Part shown: in pieces, positions 46,876 to 56,611 of the stretch
How the letters are laid out: the number at the start of each line of letters is the position of its first letter
Numbering within the stretch: position 1 is the first letter of the stretch
From: Sedimenticola selenatireducens
GTDB taxonomy: Bacteria; Pseudomonadota; Gammaproteobacteria; Chromatiales; Chromatiaceae
Assembly (NCBI RefSeq): GCF_007625115.1
Contig: NZ_VMNH01000010.1
Location: 62,001-126,000, forward strand
Direction: 5' to 3'
Length of the DNA: 64,000 nt
Notes under the pieces: generated by a model
The model's input: only the letters and a program-made list of their open reading frames with translations
What the model was told of the DNA's origin: nothing
The model's database searches: none
Program-made: the position numbers and the translations under genes

Positions 46876-49179
46876 TCACTCCTCCAGCGGTTGAATATTG
46901 CAGTAAATCTGACGCAGACTGTTTGAACTACCAATTGGATCGATTCCGTCAGAATCAACCAGGCCATTGTAGTGCTGCCCCTTTCCTTGTGCGTCAGGTG
47001 ACCACCACCCATACTGCGAACAGACCACATCGACTTGAAGATCACTGTTGTAACGTGCCCGGGCCTGAGTTGTTCCCTGCAATGTATTGATAACCACCCA
47101 GTCACCGTCGCCAATACCCTTTTCAAAAGCTGTCTCAGGATGTACCTCTACCAAAGGATCCGGCATGCGCTTTCTTAATGAAGGTACATTTCGTTGCTGA
47201 CTATGACAAAACTGCACCCATTTGGCCGAGGTAAGCAGCAATGGATAAACCGGATCAATCCCAACCTCCTCTTTAAATCTGGGCAGCGGATCATAACCCG
47301 TTTCTTGAAAGCGTATCGAATAGATCTCCAGCCGCCCTGTGGGTGTCGCAAAGCCTTCTGTTTGATATTTTCGATACCGCGTCGTTATCGGCAATCTGAT
47401 ACCTTGTGGATTGTCTTCAAGTGTCTGTCGATCAACATTTGCTGGTAACAGCAGATGCTCAAGCGCCCGATCCATATCACCCAAAAAGAAGTGCTCATCC
47501 AGCCCGAGCCTCTTCGCTATCTGAAAGACAATCCACATATCACTTTTTGATTCGCCCCTCGGTTCGATCACGGCAGGTCGTAACTGAATATGCGCATCCG
47601 CTTGCTGCGAAACATGGAACCCGGCGTATAGCCCCGTACGCTCCCAAGGCGAGGCCACAGGCAAGACAATGTCGGCATACTCTGCCGTTGGGTTCATAAA
47701 CAGATCAGCATGCACATAAAATTCAAGCGCTTTAAGTGCCTTTTCTGTATCCGGCGTAGGCGGCTTTGTCAGTTGCGGATTGGCGCCAAAACTGATTAAC
47801 GCCTTTACACTGTAGGGTTGATGATGCACTACTGCCCGATAGAGATCCGTTGAGCTGATCCACCCCATAGTCCCCGGACCCAATGGTCGCTCAGCCAGCC
47901 CCAATGCCTTCTGCTTCTGCTGTACATCCATCAGGTCAAGGCCAAAAACATTGTTGATAGTTGGTTTTTCAAAATAGACATTGCCACCCGGCGCATCCAG
48001 ATCACCGGTCAGGGCATAGAGTAACGAGATAGCACGAGAGGTCTGGCTTGCCTGTGTCTGCTGAGCTGTGCCGGTCCAGGTAAAATAACTGACTGGACCA
48101 CACTCATGCAGCAGACGCGCCGTCTTATAGAGCTGCACCTCACTCACCCCGGTAATACTGTGCTGTAGTTCTGGCGCGTAACTTTTACAGCGATCAGCAT
48201 ACAACTGAAAAGCGGGTGAACAACTGATTGCCCCCTGCAGGGTTTCTATCGTGAAAGATCCAAACAGCGCAGGCATGGCACACTGATCATCGGCCGTTTT
48301 ATTTTTTGCGTTTACACGTCTGACTGATTGTTTGACTTCATCCCACTGTAGATAACATTGATCAGAACCTTCCGCATCAATATCGGCCTCAGTCAGTAAC
48401 GCGCCAGAATCCATTCGCACTAAAAAAGATCCGTTACTCGAATCACGAATAAATGCTGCATCAAACCAGCCCTTCTCAATCATTACATGCGCGAGAGACA
48501 TGGCAAGAATGCCATCGCTTCCTGGACGTACTCTCAACCATTGGTCCGCCATCGATGCCATTCCCACTTTACGGCAATCGATCACAATCAGTTTCGCACC
48601 CCGTTTTTTGGCACGCCGAACCTGCGTGGCTTGCGCTAACCAGGTAGCCGTAGGATTAAAGCCCCAAAGGATAATACAACCGCTCTTTTCATAATCCGGC
48701 ATACCGATACCTGAACCCAACGTATGGACCGGCGTAAAGTCTTTGTGCCAGTTGCAATTCTCTGTAGCAAAAACGGTATTGGGCGAACCAAAGGCATGGG
48801 CCAGTCGATTAATCCAAACAAAGCTGTCTGAGACAGCAGTTCCACTCGGTGTCGTCACTGAAAAAGCGACGCTTTCACGGCCATTTGTTTGCGCTAACGT
48901 GTTTAATCGATCGGCAACTGTTTTTAGTGCATCCTCCCATGGGATCGGCTGCCATCCGGGATCTGCTGACCCTTTTGGGTTTGTACGTTTCAATGGGGTT
49001 AGAATACGCTCCGGGCTATTTACCCACTCAGGCGCCGTGCGTCCTTTAATGCAGAGATGTTCACCCGTGGGATGCGTGGGATCCGGCTCTACAGATACCA
49101 GCACCCCATCACGCACCGTTGAGATACAACCACAGCGAGAAATACAGAGTGCACAATAACCTGAAACCTTTTTCTGCAT
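46876..49179 (-). CDS. Molybdopterin-dependent oxidoreductase, orphan
   Basis: A 767-residue bis-MGD enzyme of the DMSO reductase superfamily. The N-terminal cluster motif is CALCISRCGC with a fourth Cys in EHLCIKG. A cysteine in FATENCNWH may be the molybdenum ligand. It lacks a TAT signal peptide, so it is cytoplasmic. No iron-sulfur or membrane subunit is adjacent, which sets it apart from formate, thiosulfate or polysulfide complexes. Substrate unknown. Confidence 0.85.
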   Translation of the reverse strand: MQKKVSGYCALCISRCGCISTVRDGVLVSVEPDPTHPTGEHLCIKGRTAPEWVNSPERILTPLKRTNPKGSADPGWQPIPWEDALKTVADRLNTLAQTNGRESVAFSVTTPSGTAVSDSFVWINRLAHAFGSPNTVFATENCNWHKDFTPVHTLGSGIGMPDYEKSGCIILWGFNPTATWLAQATQVRRAKKRGAKLIVIDCRKVGMASMADQWLRVRPGSDGILAMSLAHVMIEKGWFDAAFIRDSSNGSFLVRMDSGALLTEADIDAEGSDQCYLQWDEVKQSVRRVNAKNKTADDQCAMPALFGSFTIETLQGAISCSPAFQLYADRCKSYAPELQHSITGVSEVQLYKTARLLHECGPVSYFTWTGTAQQTQASQTSRAISLLYALTGDLDAPGGNVYFEKPTINNVFGLDLMDVQQKQKALGLAERPLGPGTMGWISSTDLYRAVVHHQPYSVKALISFGANPQLTKPPTPDTEKALKALEFYVHADLFMNPTAEYADIVLPVASPWERTGLYAGFHVSQQADAHIQLRPAVIEPRGESKSDMWIVFQIAKRLGLDEHFFLGDMDRALEHLLLPANVDRQTLEDNPQGIRLPITTRYRKYQTEGFATPTGRLEIYSIRFQETGYDPLPRFKEEVGIDPVYPLLLTSAKWVQFCHSQQRNVPSLRKRMPDPLVEVHPETAFEKGIGDGDWVVINTLQGTTQARARYNSDLQVDVVCSQYGWWSPDAQGKGQHYNGLVDSDGIDPIGSSNSLRQIYCNIQPLEE

Positions 49180-49356
49180 TGATTAGCCTACTAGCAAATA
49201 TACGAATACTGATACATCACACAATTACTCTATTCGAACATACTCTTCGACTACAAACCTTTTCACGTAAGCAAAATGAAAGATAGTCGTTATACTGTTA
49301 TCTTGTGAGCCTTAAACGATACCTAACGACATTTTTCTAAGAGACAACCCTACTCT

Positions 49357-51195
49357 ATGCTGCCTGCGCCACCTGATCCGCATGCCATTGCTGTTCTACT
49401 CCTGATTGTAGTCGCCCTCTTTCTCTTTACCCGCGATCACATTCCGCTGGAAACTTCATCACTCCTGATACTGGTCACACTCGTAGTAGGCTTTGAAGTA
49501 TTTCCTTATACCCACGACGGTGTAACACTGCAGCCCGGCGACTTCTTTACCGGCTTTGGCAATGAGGCCCTGGTCGCTATTTGCGCACTCATGATTGTCG
49601 GGCAAGGACTAGAGACAACGGGCGCACTGCGACCGCTGGCGTCCCTGCTCTCCAAGCATTGGGCAAACTGGCCTATGCTCTCCTTTCTGATCACGCTGCT
49701 TTCAGCGGCCATACTCAGCGCCTTCCTCAACAATACGCCGATTGTAGTGATGCTGCTGCCAATCCTTATCAGCGTCTCCATCCGCAATAAACAAGCTTCC
49801 TCCGGCATCCTGATGCCAATGGGACTCGCCACACTGCTGGGTGGGATGGCCACCACTATTGGCACATCGACGAATCTGCTGGTTGTTGCCATCGCCGCAG
49901 ATCTCGGCATGCGCAATTTTGGCATGTTTGATTTTGCCTTGCCGGTCATTGTTGCCGGGAGTGCTGGACTGGTTTACCTGTGGTTGATCGCACCCCGATT
50001 ACTACCCCATCGCCAGGCACTGTTATCGGATACTTCTCCACGCATCTTCGATGCCGTGCTCTACATCAACAGTGACAGCTTTGCTAACGGCAAGACGCTT
50101 GCAGAAGTACTGGAAAAAACGGATCGCCGCATGAAGGTGGATCGCATTCATCGAGGCGAGGGGCTAAACCTTACGCGTCTACCCACGGCAGAACTGCGCG
50201 AGGGCGATCGTCTCTTGGTACGTGACACGCCCGAGTTGTTGAAAGAGTATGAAACACTGCTTGGCGCCACGCTCTATAACGCTTCAGACATCGAAAACCC
50301 GATTGACGAGGAGCACCCCCTCTCATCCGAAGGCCAGCTCATGGCCGAGGTTGTGGTAACCGAGGGGTCGCTACTGCACCGAAAAACCCTCAAGGAGTTG
50401 CGCTTTGCCGAGCATAACAATGTGGTAATCCTGGCTATTCACCGGTCCCAGGCCCAAGCAACTCAGACAATTCGCAGTGGTATGGGTGATGTACGGTTAG
50501 AGAATGGTGATGTATTGCTGATACAAGGGGCTGCCCATCAGATTGAGGCGCTGAAGAGCAGCGGAAAGCTCCTGGTACTGGATGCCTCCGTGTATCTGCC
50601 CGAGACGCGCCGGGCCCGACTTGCCCTGCTGATCATGGCTGCGGTCGTGGCCTTCGCTGCAACGGGCACCCTGCCCATCGCCACCAGCGCCCTCTGTGGT
50701 GTCGGTGTGATGCTCCTGACACGCTGCCTGGACTGGGAAGATGCCGCCTCAGCCCTCAGCACCCGAGTCATCCTGATTGTTGTGGTGAGTCTGGCGCTAG
50801 GTCTGGCATTAATGCAGACCGGGGGCGCCGACTATATCGCCAGTCTGTATGTAGCCCTCTCCACTGGATTACCCACAAGTGCGATACTTGGCGGGTTGAT
50901 GCTGATGATCGCAATCCTAACCAATGTGGTCTCCAACAACGCGGCTGCCGTTATTGGGACACCGATTGCCATCAGTATCGCCAGTCAATTAAACCTGCCA
51001 CCAGAACCTTTTGTGCTGGCCGTGCTGTTTGGCGCCAATATGAGCTATGCCACACCCATGGGCTACCAGACTAACTTATTGATTTACAGCGCTGGAGGTT
51101 ATAAATTCTCCGACTTTCTGCGAGTTGGCATCCCCTTGACCCTGATTATGTGGATCGGCCTACTGAGTATGCTTATTATGATGTACAACCTTTAA
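49357..51195 (+). CDS. SLC13-family permease with TrkA_C domains, copy 2
   Basis: A 612-residue transporter with N-terminal membrane helices (to about 205), RCK/TrkA_C domains (about 220-400) and a second helical half with GANMSYATPMGYQTN near the end. It has the same layout as the gene at 29-31 kb but is not closely similar, so it is a separate lineage. The family moves sulfate or dicarboxylates. It is divergent from the orphan molybdopterin enzyme with 177 bases between starts, which could mean co-regulation. Substrate is not known. Confidence 0.85.
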   Translation: MLPAPPDPHAIAVLLLIVVALFLFTRDHIPLETSSLLILVTLVVGFEVFPYTHDGVTLQPGDFFTGFGNEALVAICALMIVGQGLETTGALRPLASLLSKHWANWPMLSFLITLLSAAILSAFLNNTPIVVMLLPILISVSIRNKQASSGILMPMGLATLLGGMATTIGTSTNLLVVAIAADLGMRNFGMFDFALPVIVAGSAGLVYLWLIAPRLLPHRQALLSDTSPRIFDAVLYINSDSFANGKTLAEVLEKTDRRMKVDRIHRGEGLNLTRLPTAELREGDRLLVRDTPELLKEYETLLGATLYNASDIENPIDEEHPLSSEGQLMAEVVVTEGSLLHRKTLKELRFAEHNNVVILAIHRSQAQATQTIRSGMGDVRLENGDVLLIQGAAHQIEALKSSGKLLVLDASVYLPETRRARLALLIMAAVVAFAATGTLPIATSALCGVGVMLLTRCLDWEDAASALSTRVILIVVVSLALGLALMQTGGADYIASLYVALSTGLPTSAILGGLMLMIAILTNVVSNNAAAVIGTPIAISIASQLNLPPEPFVLAVLFGANMSYATPMGYQTNLLIYSAGGYKFSDFLRVGIPLTLIMWIGLLSMLIMMYNL

Positions 51196-51273
51196 AAACT
51201 GCTATTTGCCCCCATTATCGGGGTCTGTAATCTGTTAACAAAATGACACCTATCAAAACCGAAAGGACTACGC

Positions 51274-51768
51274 ATGATTGAAAAAACGCTTGAGCGGGCG
51301 ATGTATGCCACCCGCTGGGTTCTCGCACCCATCTATCTCGGCCTGAGCCTTGCCCTGATAGCCCTCGGCGTGATGTTCTTTAAAGAGGTGTTTCACCTGC
51401 TTGGCATCATCTTCACCGTTACAGAGACTGACTTGGTTCTGGTCGTCCTCTCGCTGATCGACATGGCGCTGGTGGGCGGGCTGCTGGTGATGGTGATGTT
51501 CTCCGGTTATGAGAATTTCGTCTCCCAACTTGATGTCGCAGAGGATACGGAAAAACTCTCCTGGCTGGGTAAACTGGACACCAGCAGCCTGAAGAACAAG
51601 GTGGCCGCCTCTATCGTGGCGATCTCCTCTATCCATCTACTGAAAATTTTCATGAATGCGGTCAATATCCCTGACAACAAACTCATGTGGTATGTCCTTA
51701 TCCATCTGACCTTTGTCGCCTCTGCCGTTGCGATGGGACTTCTCGACGCCAAGACCAAGCATCACTGA
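51274..51768 (+). CDS. yqhA: YqhA family membrane protein (UPF0114)
   Basis: A 164-residue protein with three to four hydrophobic helices, and the family hallmarks [33 protein letters not shown] and the [15 protein letters not shown] region. The family length and residue pattern are typical. Function is unknown. AAAGGA precedes the ATG. The gene is 78 bases after the permease and may be co-transcribed. Confidence 0.93.
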   Translation: MIEKTLERAMYATRWVLAPIYLGLSLALIALGVMFFKEVFHLLGIIFTVTETDLVLVVLSLIDMALVGGLLVMVMFSGYENFVSQLDVAEDTEKLSWLGKLDTSSLKNKVAASIVAISSIHLLKIFMNAVNIPDNKLMWYVLIHLTFVASAVAMGLLDAKTKHH

Positions 51769-51786
51769 TATCTAAGTTGCCCCCCC

Positions 51787-51862
51787 GACTCCGCTTACTG
51801 AAAGGCGGAGTCTACCCTAGACTTAGTACAGCGGTCCTTGAACAACGGCAATGATTCAAGGA
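51787..51862 (+). terminator. Candidate terminator region after yqhA
   Basis: Two hairpins: GACTCCGC/GCGGAGTC (51787-51812), and TCCTTGAA/TTCAAGGA (51835-51862) followed by TTAATATTGCTTTTTT. The second is the more likely terminator, though its T-run is 10 bases away. Confidence 0.5.
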
Positions 51863-51967
51863 TTAATATTGCTTTTTTGCCGTACACTACGTAGCTTAGT
51901 TACTCTTAATGTATGATAACTGACACGCGCTAAGCACCCTGACAGAACGTAACGTTTTGGAGGCACC

Positions 51968-52165
51968 ATGACAAAGCCAACCACAGAAACAAGCTCCATA
52001 CCCTCAAAAATCATCAAGGTAAAAAAAACGGATCTCCCACTGGTGTGTCCAAGACCCACAGACAACACATCTGAAATGCATCCAAGTGTCTTTTTACCGC
52101 TGAAACAACCGGGTGATATCGCGAGTTGTCGCTACTGCCGCACACGTTATCAAGTTGAAGATTAA
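51968..52165 (+). CDS. Zinc-finger CHCC domain protein
   Basis: A 65-residue protein with the CHCC pattern: Cys in LPLVCPRP, His in EMHPSVFLPL, and the pair CRYC in the tail. The same fold occurs in the NDUFS6 subunit of complex I. In bacteria the stand-alone protein is uncharacterised. GGAGG precedes the ATG. Its TAA stop overlaps the stop of the gene on the other strand by four bases. Confidence 0.85.
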   Translation: MTKPTTETSSIPSKIIKVKKTDLPLVCPRPTDNTSEMHPSVFLPLKQPGDIASCRYCRTRYQVED

Positions 52166-52611
52166 CCTTCGTAGAGCTTCATGAACCCACGCTCAGAAAA
52201 CCCATTCATGCGCGACTTGCCGACTAAAATTACCGGAACACCCCGACCCCCAAGTTTATCATAGGCCTTTTTGGCGGCGGGTGATTTTTCAATGTCATAC
52301 TCAGTAAAGGCAATACCTTTGGCCTTAAAAAAACGTTTGGCCTTTTTACAATAGGCACACCAGGTTGTGCTGTACATAATCACGCGCTTTGAACCGGAGT
52401 TACGCGTACTACCAACGGCGGAAGGAGCTATTTCATAGGTGACATGGGTATAGCTATTAATCTTGAGCTCCACCTGCTCAGCTGACTGAGTTACCGGTTT
52501 ACTGTCGCCAAAATGCACCTTGCCCTGTTCATCGAGCCACCGATAGATCTCAGCATCAACCACACTCACTGAGGAAAATATAATTAGCAACACCCAAATG
52601 AGATAGCGCAT
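52162..52611 (-). CDS. DUF4124-glutaredoxin fusion, exported
   Basis: A 149-residue protein with a signal peptide (cleavage near VDA, about 20), a DUF4124 region (EIYRWLDEQGKVHFGD, about 21-36) and a C-terminal glutaredoxin-like domain with the CAYC active site (about residue 85) and the GVPVILVG cis-proline loop. It is probably periplasmic and may handle disulfides. GGGAGGGAAG lies before the ATG. Confidence 0.88.
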   Translation of the reverse strand: MRYLIWVLLIIFSSVSVVDAEIYRWLDEQGKVHFGDSKPVTQSAEQVELKINSYTHVTYEIAPSAVGSTRNSGSKRVIMYSTTWCAYCKKAKRFFKAKGIAFTEYDIEKSPAAKKAYDKLGGRGVPVILVGKSRMNGFSERGFMKLYEG

Positions 52612-52693
52612 TTTCTTCCCTCCCAGAGTAATCCTTTACTGACACTTTCCCAGAATATCGTGCAATTTGCTGCCTGAGCGCAACTGAGATCAT

Positions 52694-53458
52694 CTAGTGC
52701 AGCATAAATTGTTGTAGCAACGAATAATAACCCGGGGCCAACGATATCGAATTATGGTCGGTACTTTTTATCATCGCTACCTTCACTTGATTTTCCGGGA
52801 AGGCATCGGCAAGCGTACGAGTATGTACTTCTGGAACAATCCGATCATGATCCGCAACGATAATTAGCGTTTGAGCGTCTATCCTGCTTACTCTACTCAA
52901 CGAGTCATATTGCTCTTTCATCAAATACTTGGCGGGAAACCAGGGGAAATTGCGCTGAGCTAAAGCAACAATGCTGTCATAAGGTGTAATTAATACCAAC
53001 TTTTCAACAGGCCGCTCTGATGCCAGATAAGTTGCAATGCCACTCCCCAAACTGCGCCCCACAACGACAAGTTTACTGTGTTGCTTGATCGAGTCATCGT
53101 ATATCCGCAGTGCATCCGCATATAACTCCCGCTCACTGGGCTTGCCACTGCTACCCCCATAGCCCCGGTAATTGACAAGATAAACCGTGTGATCAGGAAA
53201 AGCCCGTTTAAAAGGCTCTGCGTTTAATAGCACGGCTTCTGCATTACCACCAAAATACAAAATGGCACGCGTTTTTCCAGGATTGATAACGATCAGATTA
53301 ATTGTCTCGCCATCACTTTCAAAGGGGACTGTCAGATAGGCGTGGGGAATAGGGAGGGTGGGATAATAAATCAGTCGATGCTGCATAAAATAGAGCCAGG
53401 CACAAGCTAATAGATACAACCCAACTGCCGATAAAATCAGTGTGCCAAATAGTTTCAT
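52694..53458 (-). CDS. Membrane-anchored alpha/beta hydrolase
   Basis: A 254-residue protein with an N-terminal hydrophobic anchor (about 5-25), and the nucleophile elbow GRSLGSG (Ser about 138), an acidic residue in DHDRIVP and the histidine in STDHNSI. It is similar to the BEM46/ABHD13 family of membrane-linked serine hydrolases. Substrate unknown. No clear ribosome binding site was seen, so the start is tentative. Confidence 0.83.
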   Translation of the reverse strand: MKLFGTLILSAVGLYLLACAWLYFMQHRLIYYPTLPIPHAYLTVPFESDGETINLIVINPGKTRAILYFGGNAEAVLLNAEPFKRAFPDHTVYLVNYRGYGGSSGKPSERELYADALRIYDDSIKQHSKLVVVGRSLGSGIATYLASERPVEKLVLITPYDSIVALAQRNFPWFPAKYLMKEQYDSLSRVSRIDAQTLIIVADHDRIVPEVHTRTLADAFPENQVKVAMIKSTDHNSISLAPGYYSLLQQFMLH

Positions 53459-53537
53459 TTTTTAAATTACAGCGTAGTTTTAATGTCTGCCTACAGAAAT
53501 GACTAGCCATGCCCTGTTTATACTTATAGAGAGATAG

Positions 53538-54122
53538 CTACGCATTTTTTGTCCAATCAAACTCCATCTGTCGCGCCGTTTTTTCAGCAAGCTCAGTCGA
53601 GTGCAATTTACTGACCAGATGCAAACTCATATCAATACCTGCAGAAATGCCACCTGAGGTAATAATATCTCCCGCATCGACCCATCGCCTAGATTCTTGG
53701 ACCGTAAGATTGGGATAGCTCGCGCGCAAATCTGTGATATCTTCCCAGTGAGTCGTAACATGATGATGCTTGAGTACACCGGCCGCAGCTAATAGAAAAG
53801 CGCCGGTGCAGACTGAAGCGACCAGATTGGCTGATTGTGCTTGTAATGCAATCCAATCGAGCACGTTCTTTTTCTGCATCTCCTGAAGATGTACACCGCC
53901 TACAATAATCAGTAGATCAATACCTGGAGCATCTAAAAACCCATAGGCAGGATTAACGCTGTATCCGCCTCTGGCCAGTACGCTTTGCCCGGTCTCACCA
54001 ATCAGAAACACGTTAAAGAAATCGGTTGGTTCTGTTAGTCGTGATGCTGTAGAGAAAACTTCAAAAGGGCCAGAGAAATCCAGCACCTCTGCATTGTCAT
54101 AGATATAGATACCAACATTCAT
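53538..54122 (-). CDS. DJ-1/PfpI-family protein
   Basis: A 194-residue protein of the class I glutamine-amidotransferase-like fold. The nucleophile cysteine is in SVCTGAFLLA (about 104), and the early acid is near DFSGPFEVF. The HWEDITDLR segment fits the isonitrile-hydratase/GATase1-like subgroup rather than DJ-1 chaperones. Activity is unassigned. The start is uncertain for lack of a clear ribosome binding site. Confidence 0.83.
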   Translation of the reverse strand: MNVGIYIYDNAEVLDFSGPFEVFSTASRLTEPTDFFNVFLIGETGQSVLARGGYSVNPAYGFLDAPGIDLLIIVGGVHLQEMQKKNVLDWIALQAQSANLVASVCTGAFLLAAAGVLKHHHVTTHWEDITDLRASYPNLTVQESRRWVDAGDIITSGGISAGIDMSLHLVSKLHSTELAEKTARQMEFDWTKNA

Positions 54123-54220
54123 GCGCTGTATACCGTTTATTCAATTACCTCTAACAGAGAGGCAATGCCCATAACATGATCCGATATTACTCGATTCATA
54201 GGTCACTCGTACATGCTTAT

Positions 54221-54871
54221 TCATTCGCGCGCATAACGCAATATAACACCCTTATAGGGCTTATCCAGATAATCCATATTCTCCAATCTGGTAAGGTGTA
54301 ATGAAAAACCTAGCTCAGCCATTTTTCGACTGAATTTAGCGTGCCTGCCTCTACCCGGATCTACTAGAATAACTTCACTCCGCTTTTTGCAATGCTGATT
54401 AATAAATAATGACAGCAGTTCAATATGCTCATCTTCATACAGCAGATCACTGCCTACAATTAAGTCAAACTCGCCCAAGCTTGACTTTGGATCAGCCCAA
54501 TCTGTCCGGGTAAACGGAATGATCTTATCCTGATTAAGCTGTGTATTCTTGATGAGGAATCTTTCGGCGTGTGGATGGAAGTCTGTTGCCGTAATATCTG
54601 CATTAAGATGATTTAACAACAAACTGGTTAGACCGATACCACAACCGACTTCAAGGATATGCTTATCTTTATAATCAAACTGAAATAGATAGTGCGCCAA
54701 AACAATACCAGAGGGCCAAACTACCCCGAATATTGGCCACATAGCTGATGAGATACCGAGCCGTTCCGCTACGCCATCATCATCGGAAAACTCTTGCTTA
54801 TTACGCAATGTTCGCAGGTGGATATCCACCTCATCAAACTCATGCGTTTTATAACTGACTCGTAAACCCAT
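54221..54871 (-). CDS. Class I SAM-dependent methyltransferase (Methyltransf_16-like)
   Basis: A 216-residue protein with motif I ILEVGCGIGLTSLLL, followed by TATDFHPHAERFL and the DLIVGSDLLYEDEH segment, as in the METTL/lysine methyltransferase family. The N-terminus with VWPSGIVLAHYL is typical of the family. The substrate, small molecule or protein, is unknown. Confidence 0.85.
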   Translation of the reverse strand: MGLRVSYKTHEFDEVDIHLRTLRNKQEFSDDDGVAERLGISSAMWPIFGVVWPSGIVLAHYLFQFDYKDKHILEVGCGIGLTSLLLNHLNADITATDFHPHAERFLIKNTQLNQDKIIPFTRTDWADPKSSLGEFDLIVGSDLLYEDEHIELLSLFINQHCKKRSEVILVDPGRGRHAKFSRKMAELGFSLHLTRLENMDYLDKPYKGVILRYARE

Positions 54872-55126
54872 TACCGCCTGCCCTGTTTAAAAACATAAAA
54901 AGCAGACAACTTGTTCCCACAAGGCATATGCCAGAATCTGACACAGTACAGAGATTGGCCCTGAATAGCGAGGATTAGCCCAGCGAATGCCACCTGGCGG
55001 GAGCAAGAACCATTCGAAAAGAATAAACGGATTACACCCCTATATCAGGCAACCCAGGAACCTGCATTGAAAAATAGAAACCTGGTTGCTTTGCCCTTGA
55101 ATGCATTGATAGGACGATACTTATAA

Positions 55127-56164
55127 TCAGGTTTGATCAAAAGCATCCACAACATTGGCAGCATTGACACCAAGTGTTGCCGTGGCATATCCACCTTCCA
55201 AAATGAGCAGTGTCGGTAATCCCAGTCGCTTCAGTCTCGCCCCGAGCTTGATAAAATCATCCGACCGCAAAGCAAACTTAGAAATCGGATCACCCTCAAA
55301 CGTGTCAAGTCCAAGCGAGACAACAAGCGCATCGGCGCGGTATTGACTGATCCTTGAACAGGCCATCTCCAACGCGTCAAACCATCGCTCAGAAGAAGTT
55401 CCAGCATGCATTGGTATATTGAGGTTGAAGCCCTCTCCTTCCGCTTCACCCTGTTCATCTGCATAGCCTAGATAAAAAGGATACTCCGTACGCGGATCAC
55501 CATGAATACTGACAAAGAGCACATCGGATCGATCATAGAATATACTCTGCGTGCCATTACCATGGTGATAATCCACATCAAGTATAGCAACCCGATCACA
55601 GCCATTATGTCTCAGCGCCTGTGCCGCTACTGCCGCATTATTCAGGAAGCAGTAACCTCCCATAAAATCGGCACCCGCATGGTGACCGGGTGGGCGCGTC
55701 GCGCAAAAGACAGCCTGCTCACCCCCGCCCAATAACTCAGCCGCACTGACTGCCGCATCGGCACCGGCCTTGGCAGCCACCCAAGTACCTGCAACCATCG
55801 GACTGCCATTGTCCATAGAGTAGAGGCCGAGTTGTGCTATGAAGTTATCAGGCTCGATGTCACTCCTTAACGAACGCACGGGCCATACCGAGGGAAAAGG
55901 CTGCGTTGATGCATTAGCGGGATCAACGGCAAGCCAACGCGACCAGGACGACTCTAGAAAATCCAGATAACGTTGCGTATGAACTTGAGACAAAATAGTG
56001 CGACTATCAGCTACCGGCGCATGAATGCTGTGCCCGCGTGCAGTCAATTCTTTTGCCACAAATACTGCTCGGGACGGTGACTCAAAACAGGGGACGCGCT
56101 CACCCCGAAAGAACTCATACTCCGGCGCGTGCTGTTCATGCTGGCTTGAAAAAATAACGATCAT
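55127..56164 (-). CDS. Histone deacetylase-family amidohydrolase (acetylpolyamine type)
   Basis: A 345-residue protein of the arginase/deacetylase fold. The zinc site is in LDVDYHHGNGT (Asp and His) and the later SLGLDTFEGDP Asp; the catalytic pair HH is in PPGHHAG. It resembles acetylpolyamine amidohydrolases, which remove acetyl from acetylputrescine or acetylspermidine. The real substrate is not proven by sequence. It is monocistronic with about 120 bases to azlD. Confidence 0.9.
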   Translation of the reverse strand: MIVIFSSQHEQHAPEYEFFRGERVPCFESPSRAVFVAKELTARGHSIHAPVADSRTILSQVHTQRYLDFLESSWSRWLAVDPANASTQPFPSVWPVRSLRSDIEPDNFIAQLGLYSMDNGSPMVAGTWVAAKAGADAAVSAAELLGGGEQAVFCATRPPGHHAGADFMGGYCFLNNAAVAAQALRHNGCDRVAILDVDYHHGNGTQSIFYDRSDVLFVSIHGDPRTEYPFYLGYADEQGEAEGEGFNLNIPMHAGTSSERWFDALEMACSRISQYRADALVVSLGLDTFEGDPISKFALRSDDFIKLGARLKRLGLPTLLILEGGYATATLGVNAANVVDAFDQT

Positions 56165-56284
56165 CTTTTATGCAATCTCATTGTGTACCAAATAGTGCAC
56201 TCCTTATGTCATCTATAGACCACCTGCTACGGACACATCAAATAATAGCGGCCTGTTTGTCACAATTGAATTGAATCGGGCAAT

Positions 56285-56611
56285 TTAATTCAGTAGGTAC
56301 TGTACGCCATACAGGGAGATCATACCGGCCAATATGGCACCAATAACACTATTAAACTTTATGCCAATCACAAATGCCGCAAGTGCTGCAATGAGGCGAG
56401 CGGGATCTGGCTCACCCTGAGTGGCCTCTGGCCAAATCACCAAAGGCGTAATCAACGCCGGCATTACGGCTACCGCAACATAACGCAGATGACGTAAAAA
56501 CCATTCCGGCAGTTCTCTGCCGCCTATCAAACCAAGAAAAGAGAAGCGAATCAGATAGGTGCCGAGACCCAGACATACAATCACAATCCACACTGTCCAG
56601 GCACTCAACAT
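56285..56611 (-). CDS. azlD: Branched-chain amino acid transport subunit AzlD
   Basis: A 108-residue membrane protein of the AzlD family with four hydrophobic segments and the GTYLIRFSFLGLIGGRELP start. It forms an export pair with AzlC for branched-chain amino acids. Its first codons overlap the end of azlC by seven bases, and AAAGG precedes the ATG. The exported substrate is inferred from family. Confidence 0.92.
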   Translation of the reverse strand: MLSAWTVWIVIVCLGLGTYLIRFSFLGLIGGRELPEWFLRHLRYVAVAVMPALITPLVIWPEATQGEPDPARLIAALAAFVIGIKFNSVIGAILAGMISLYGVQYLLN

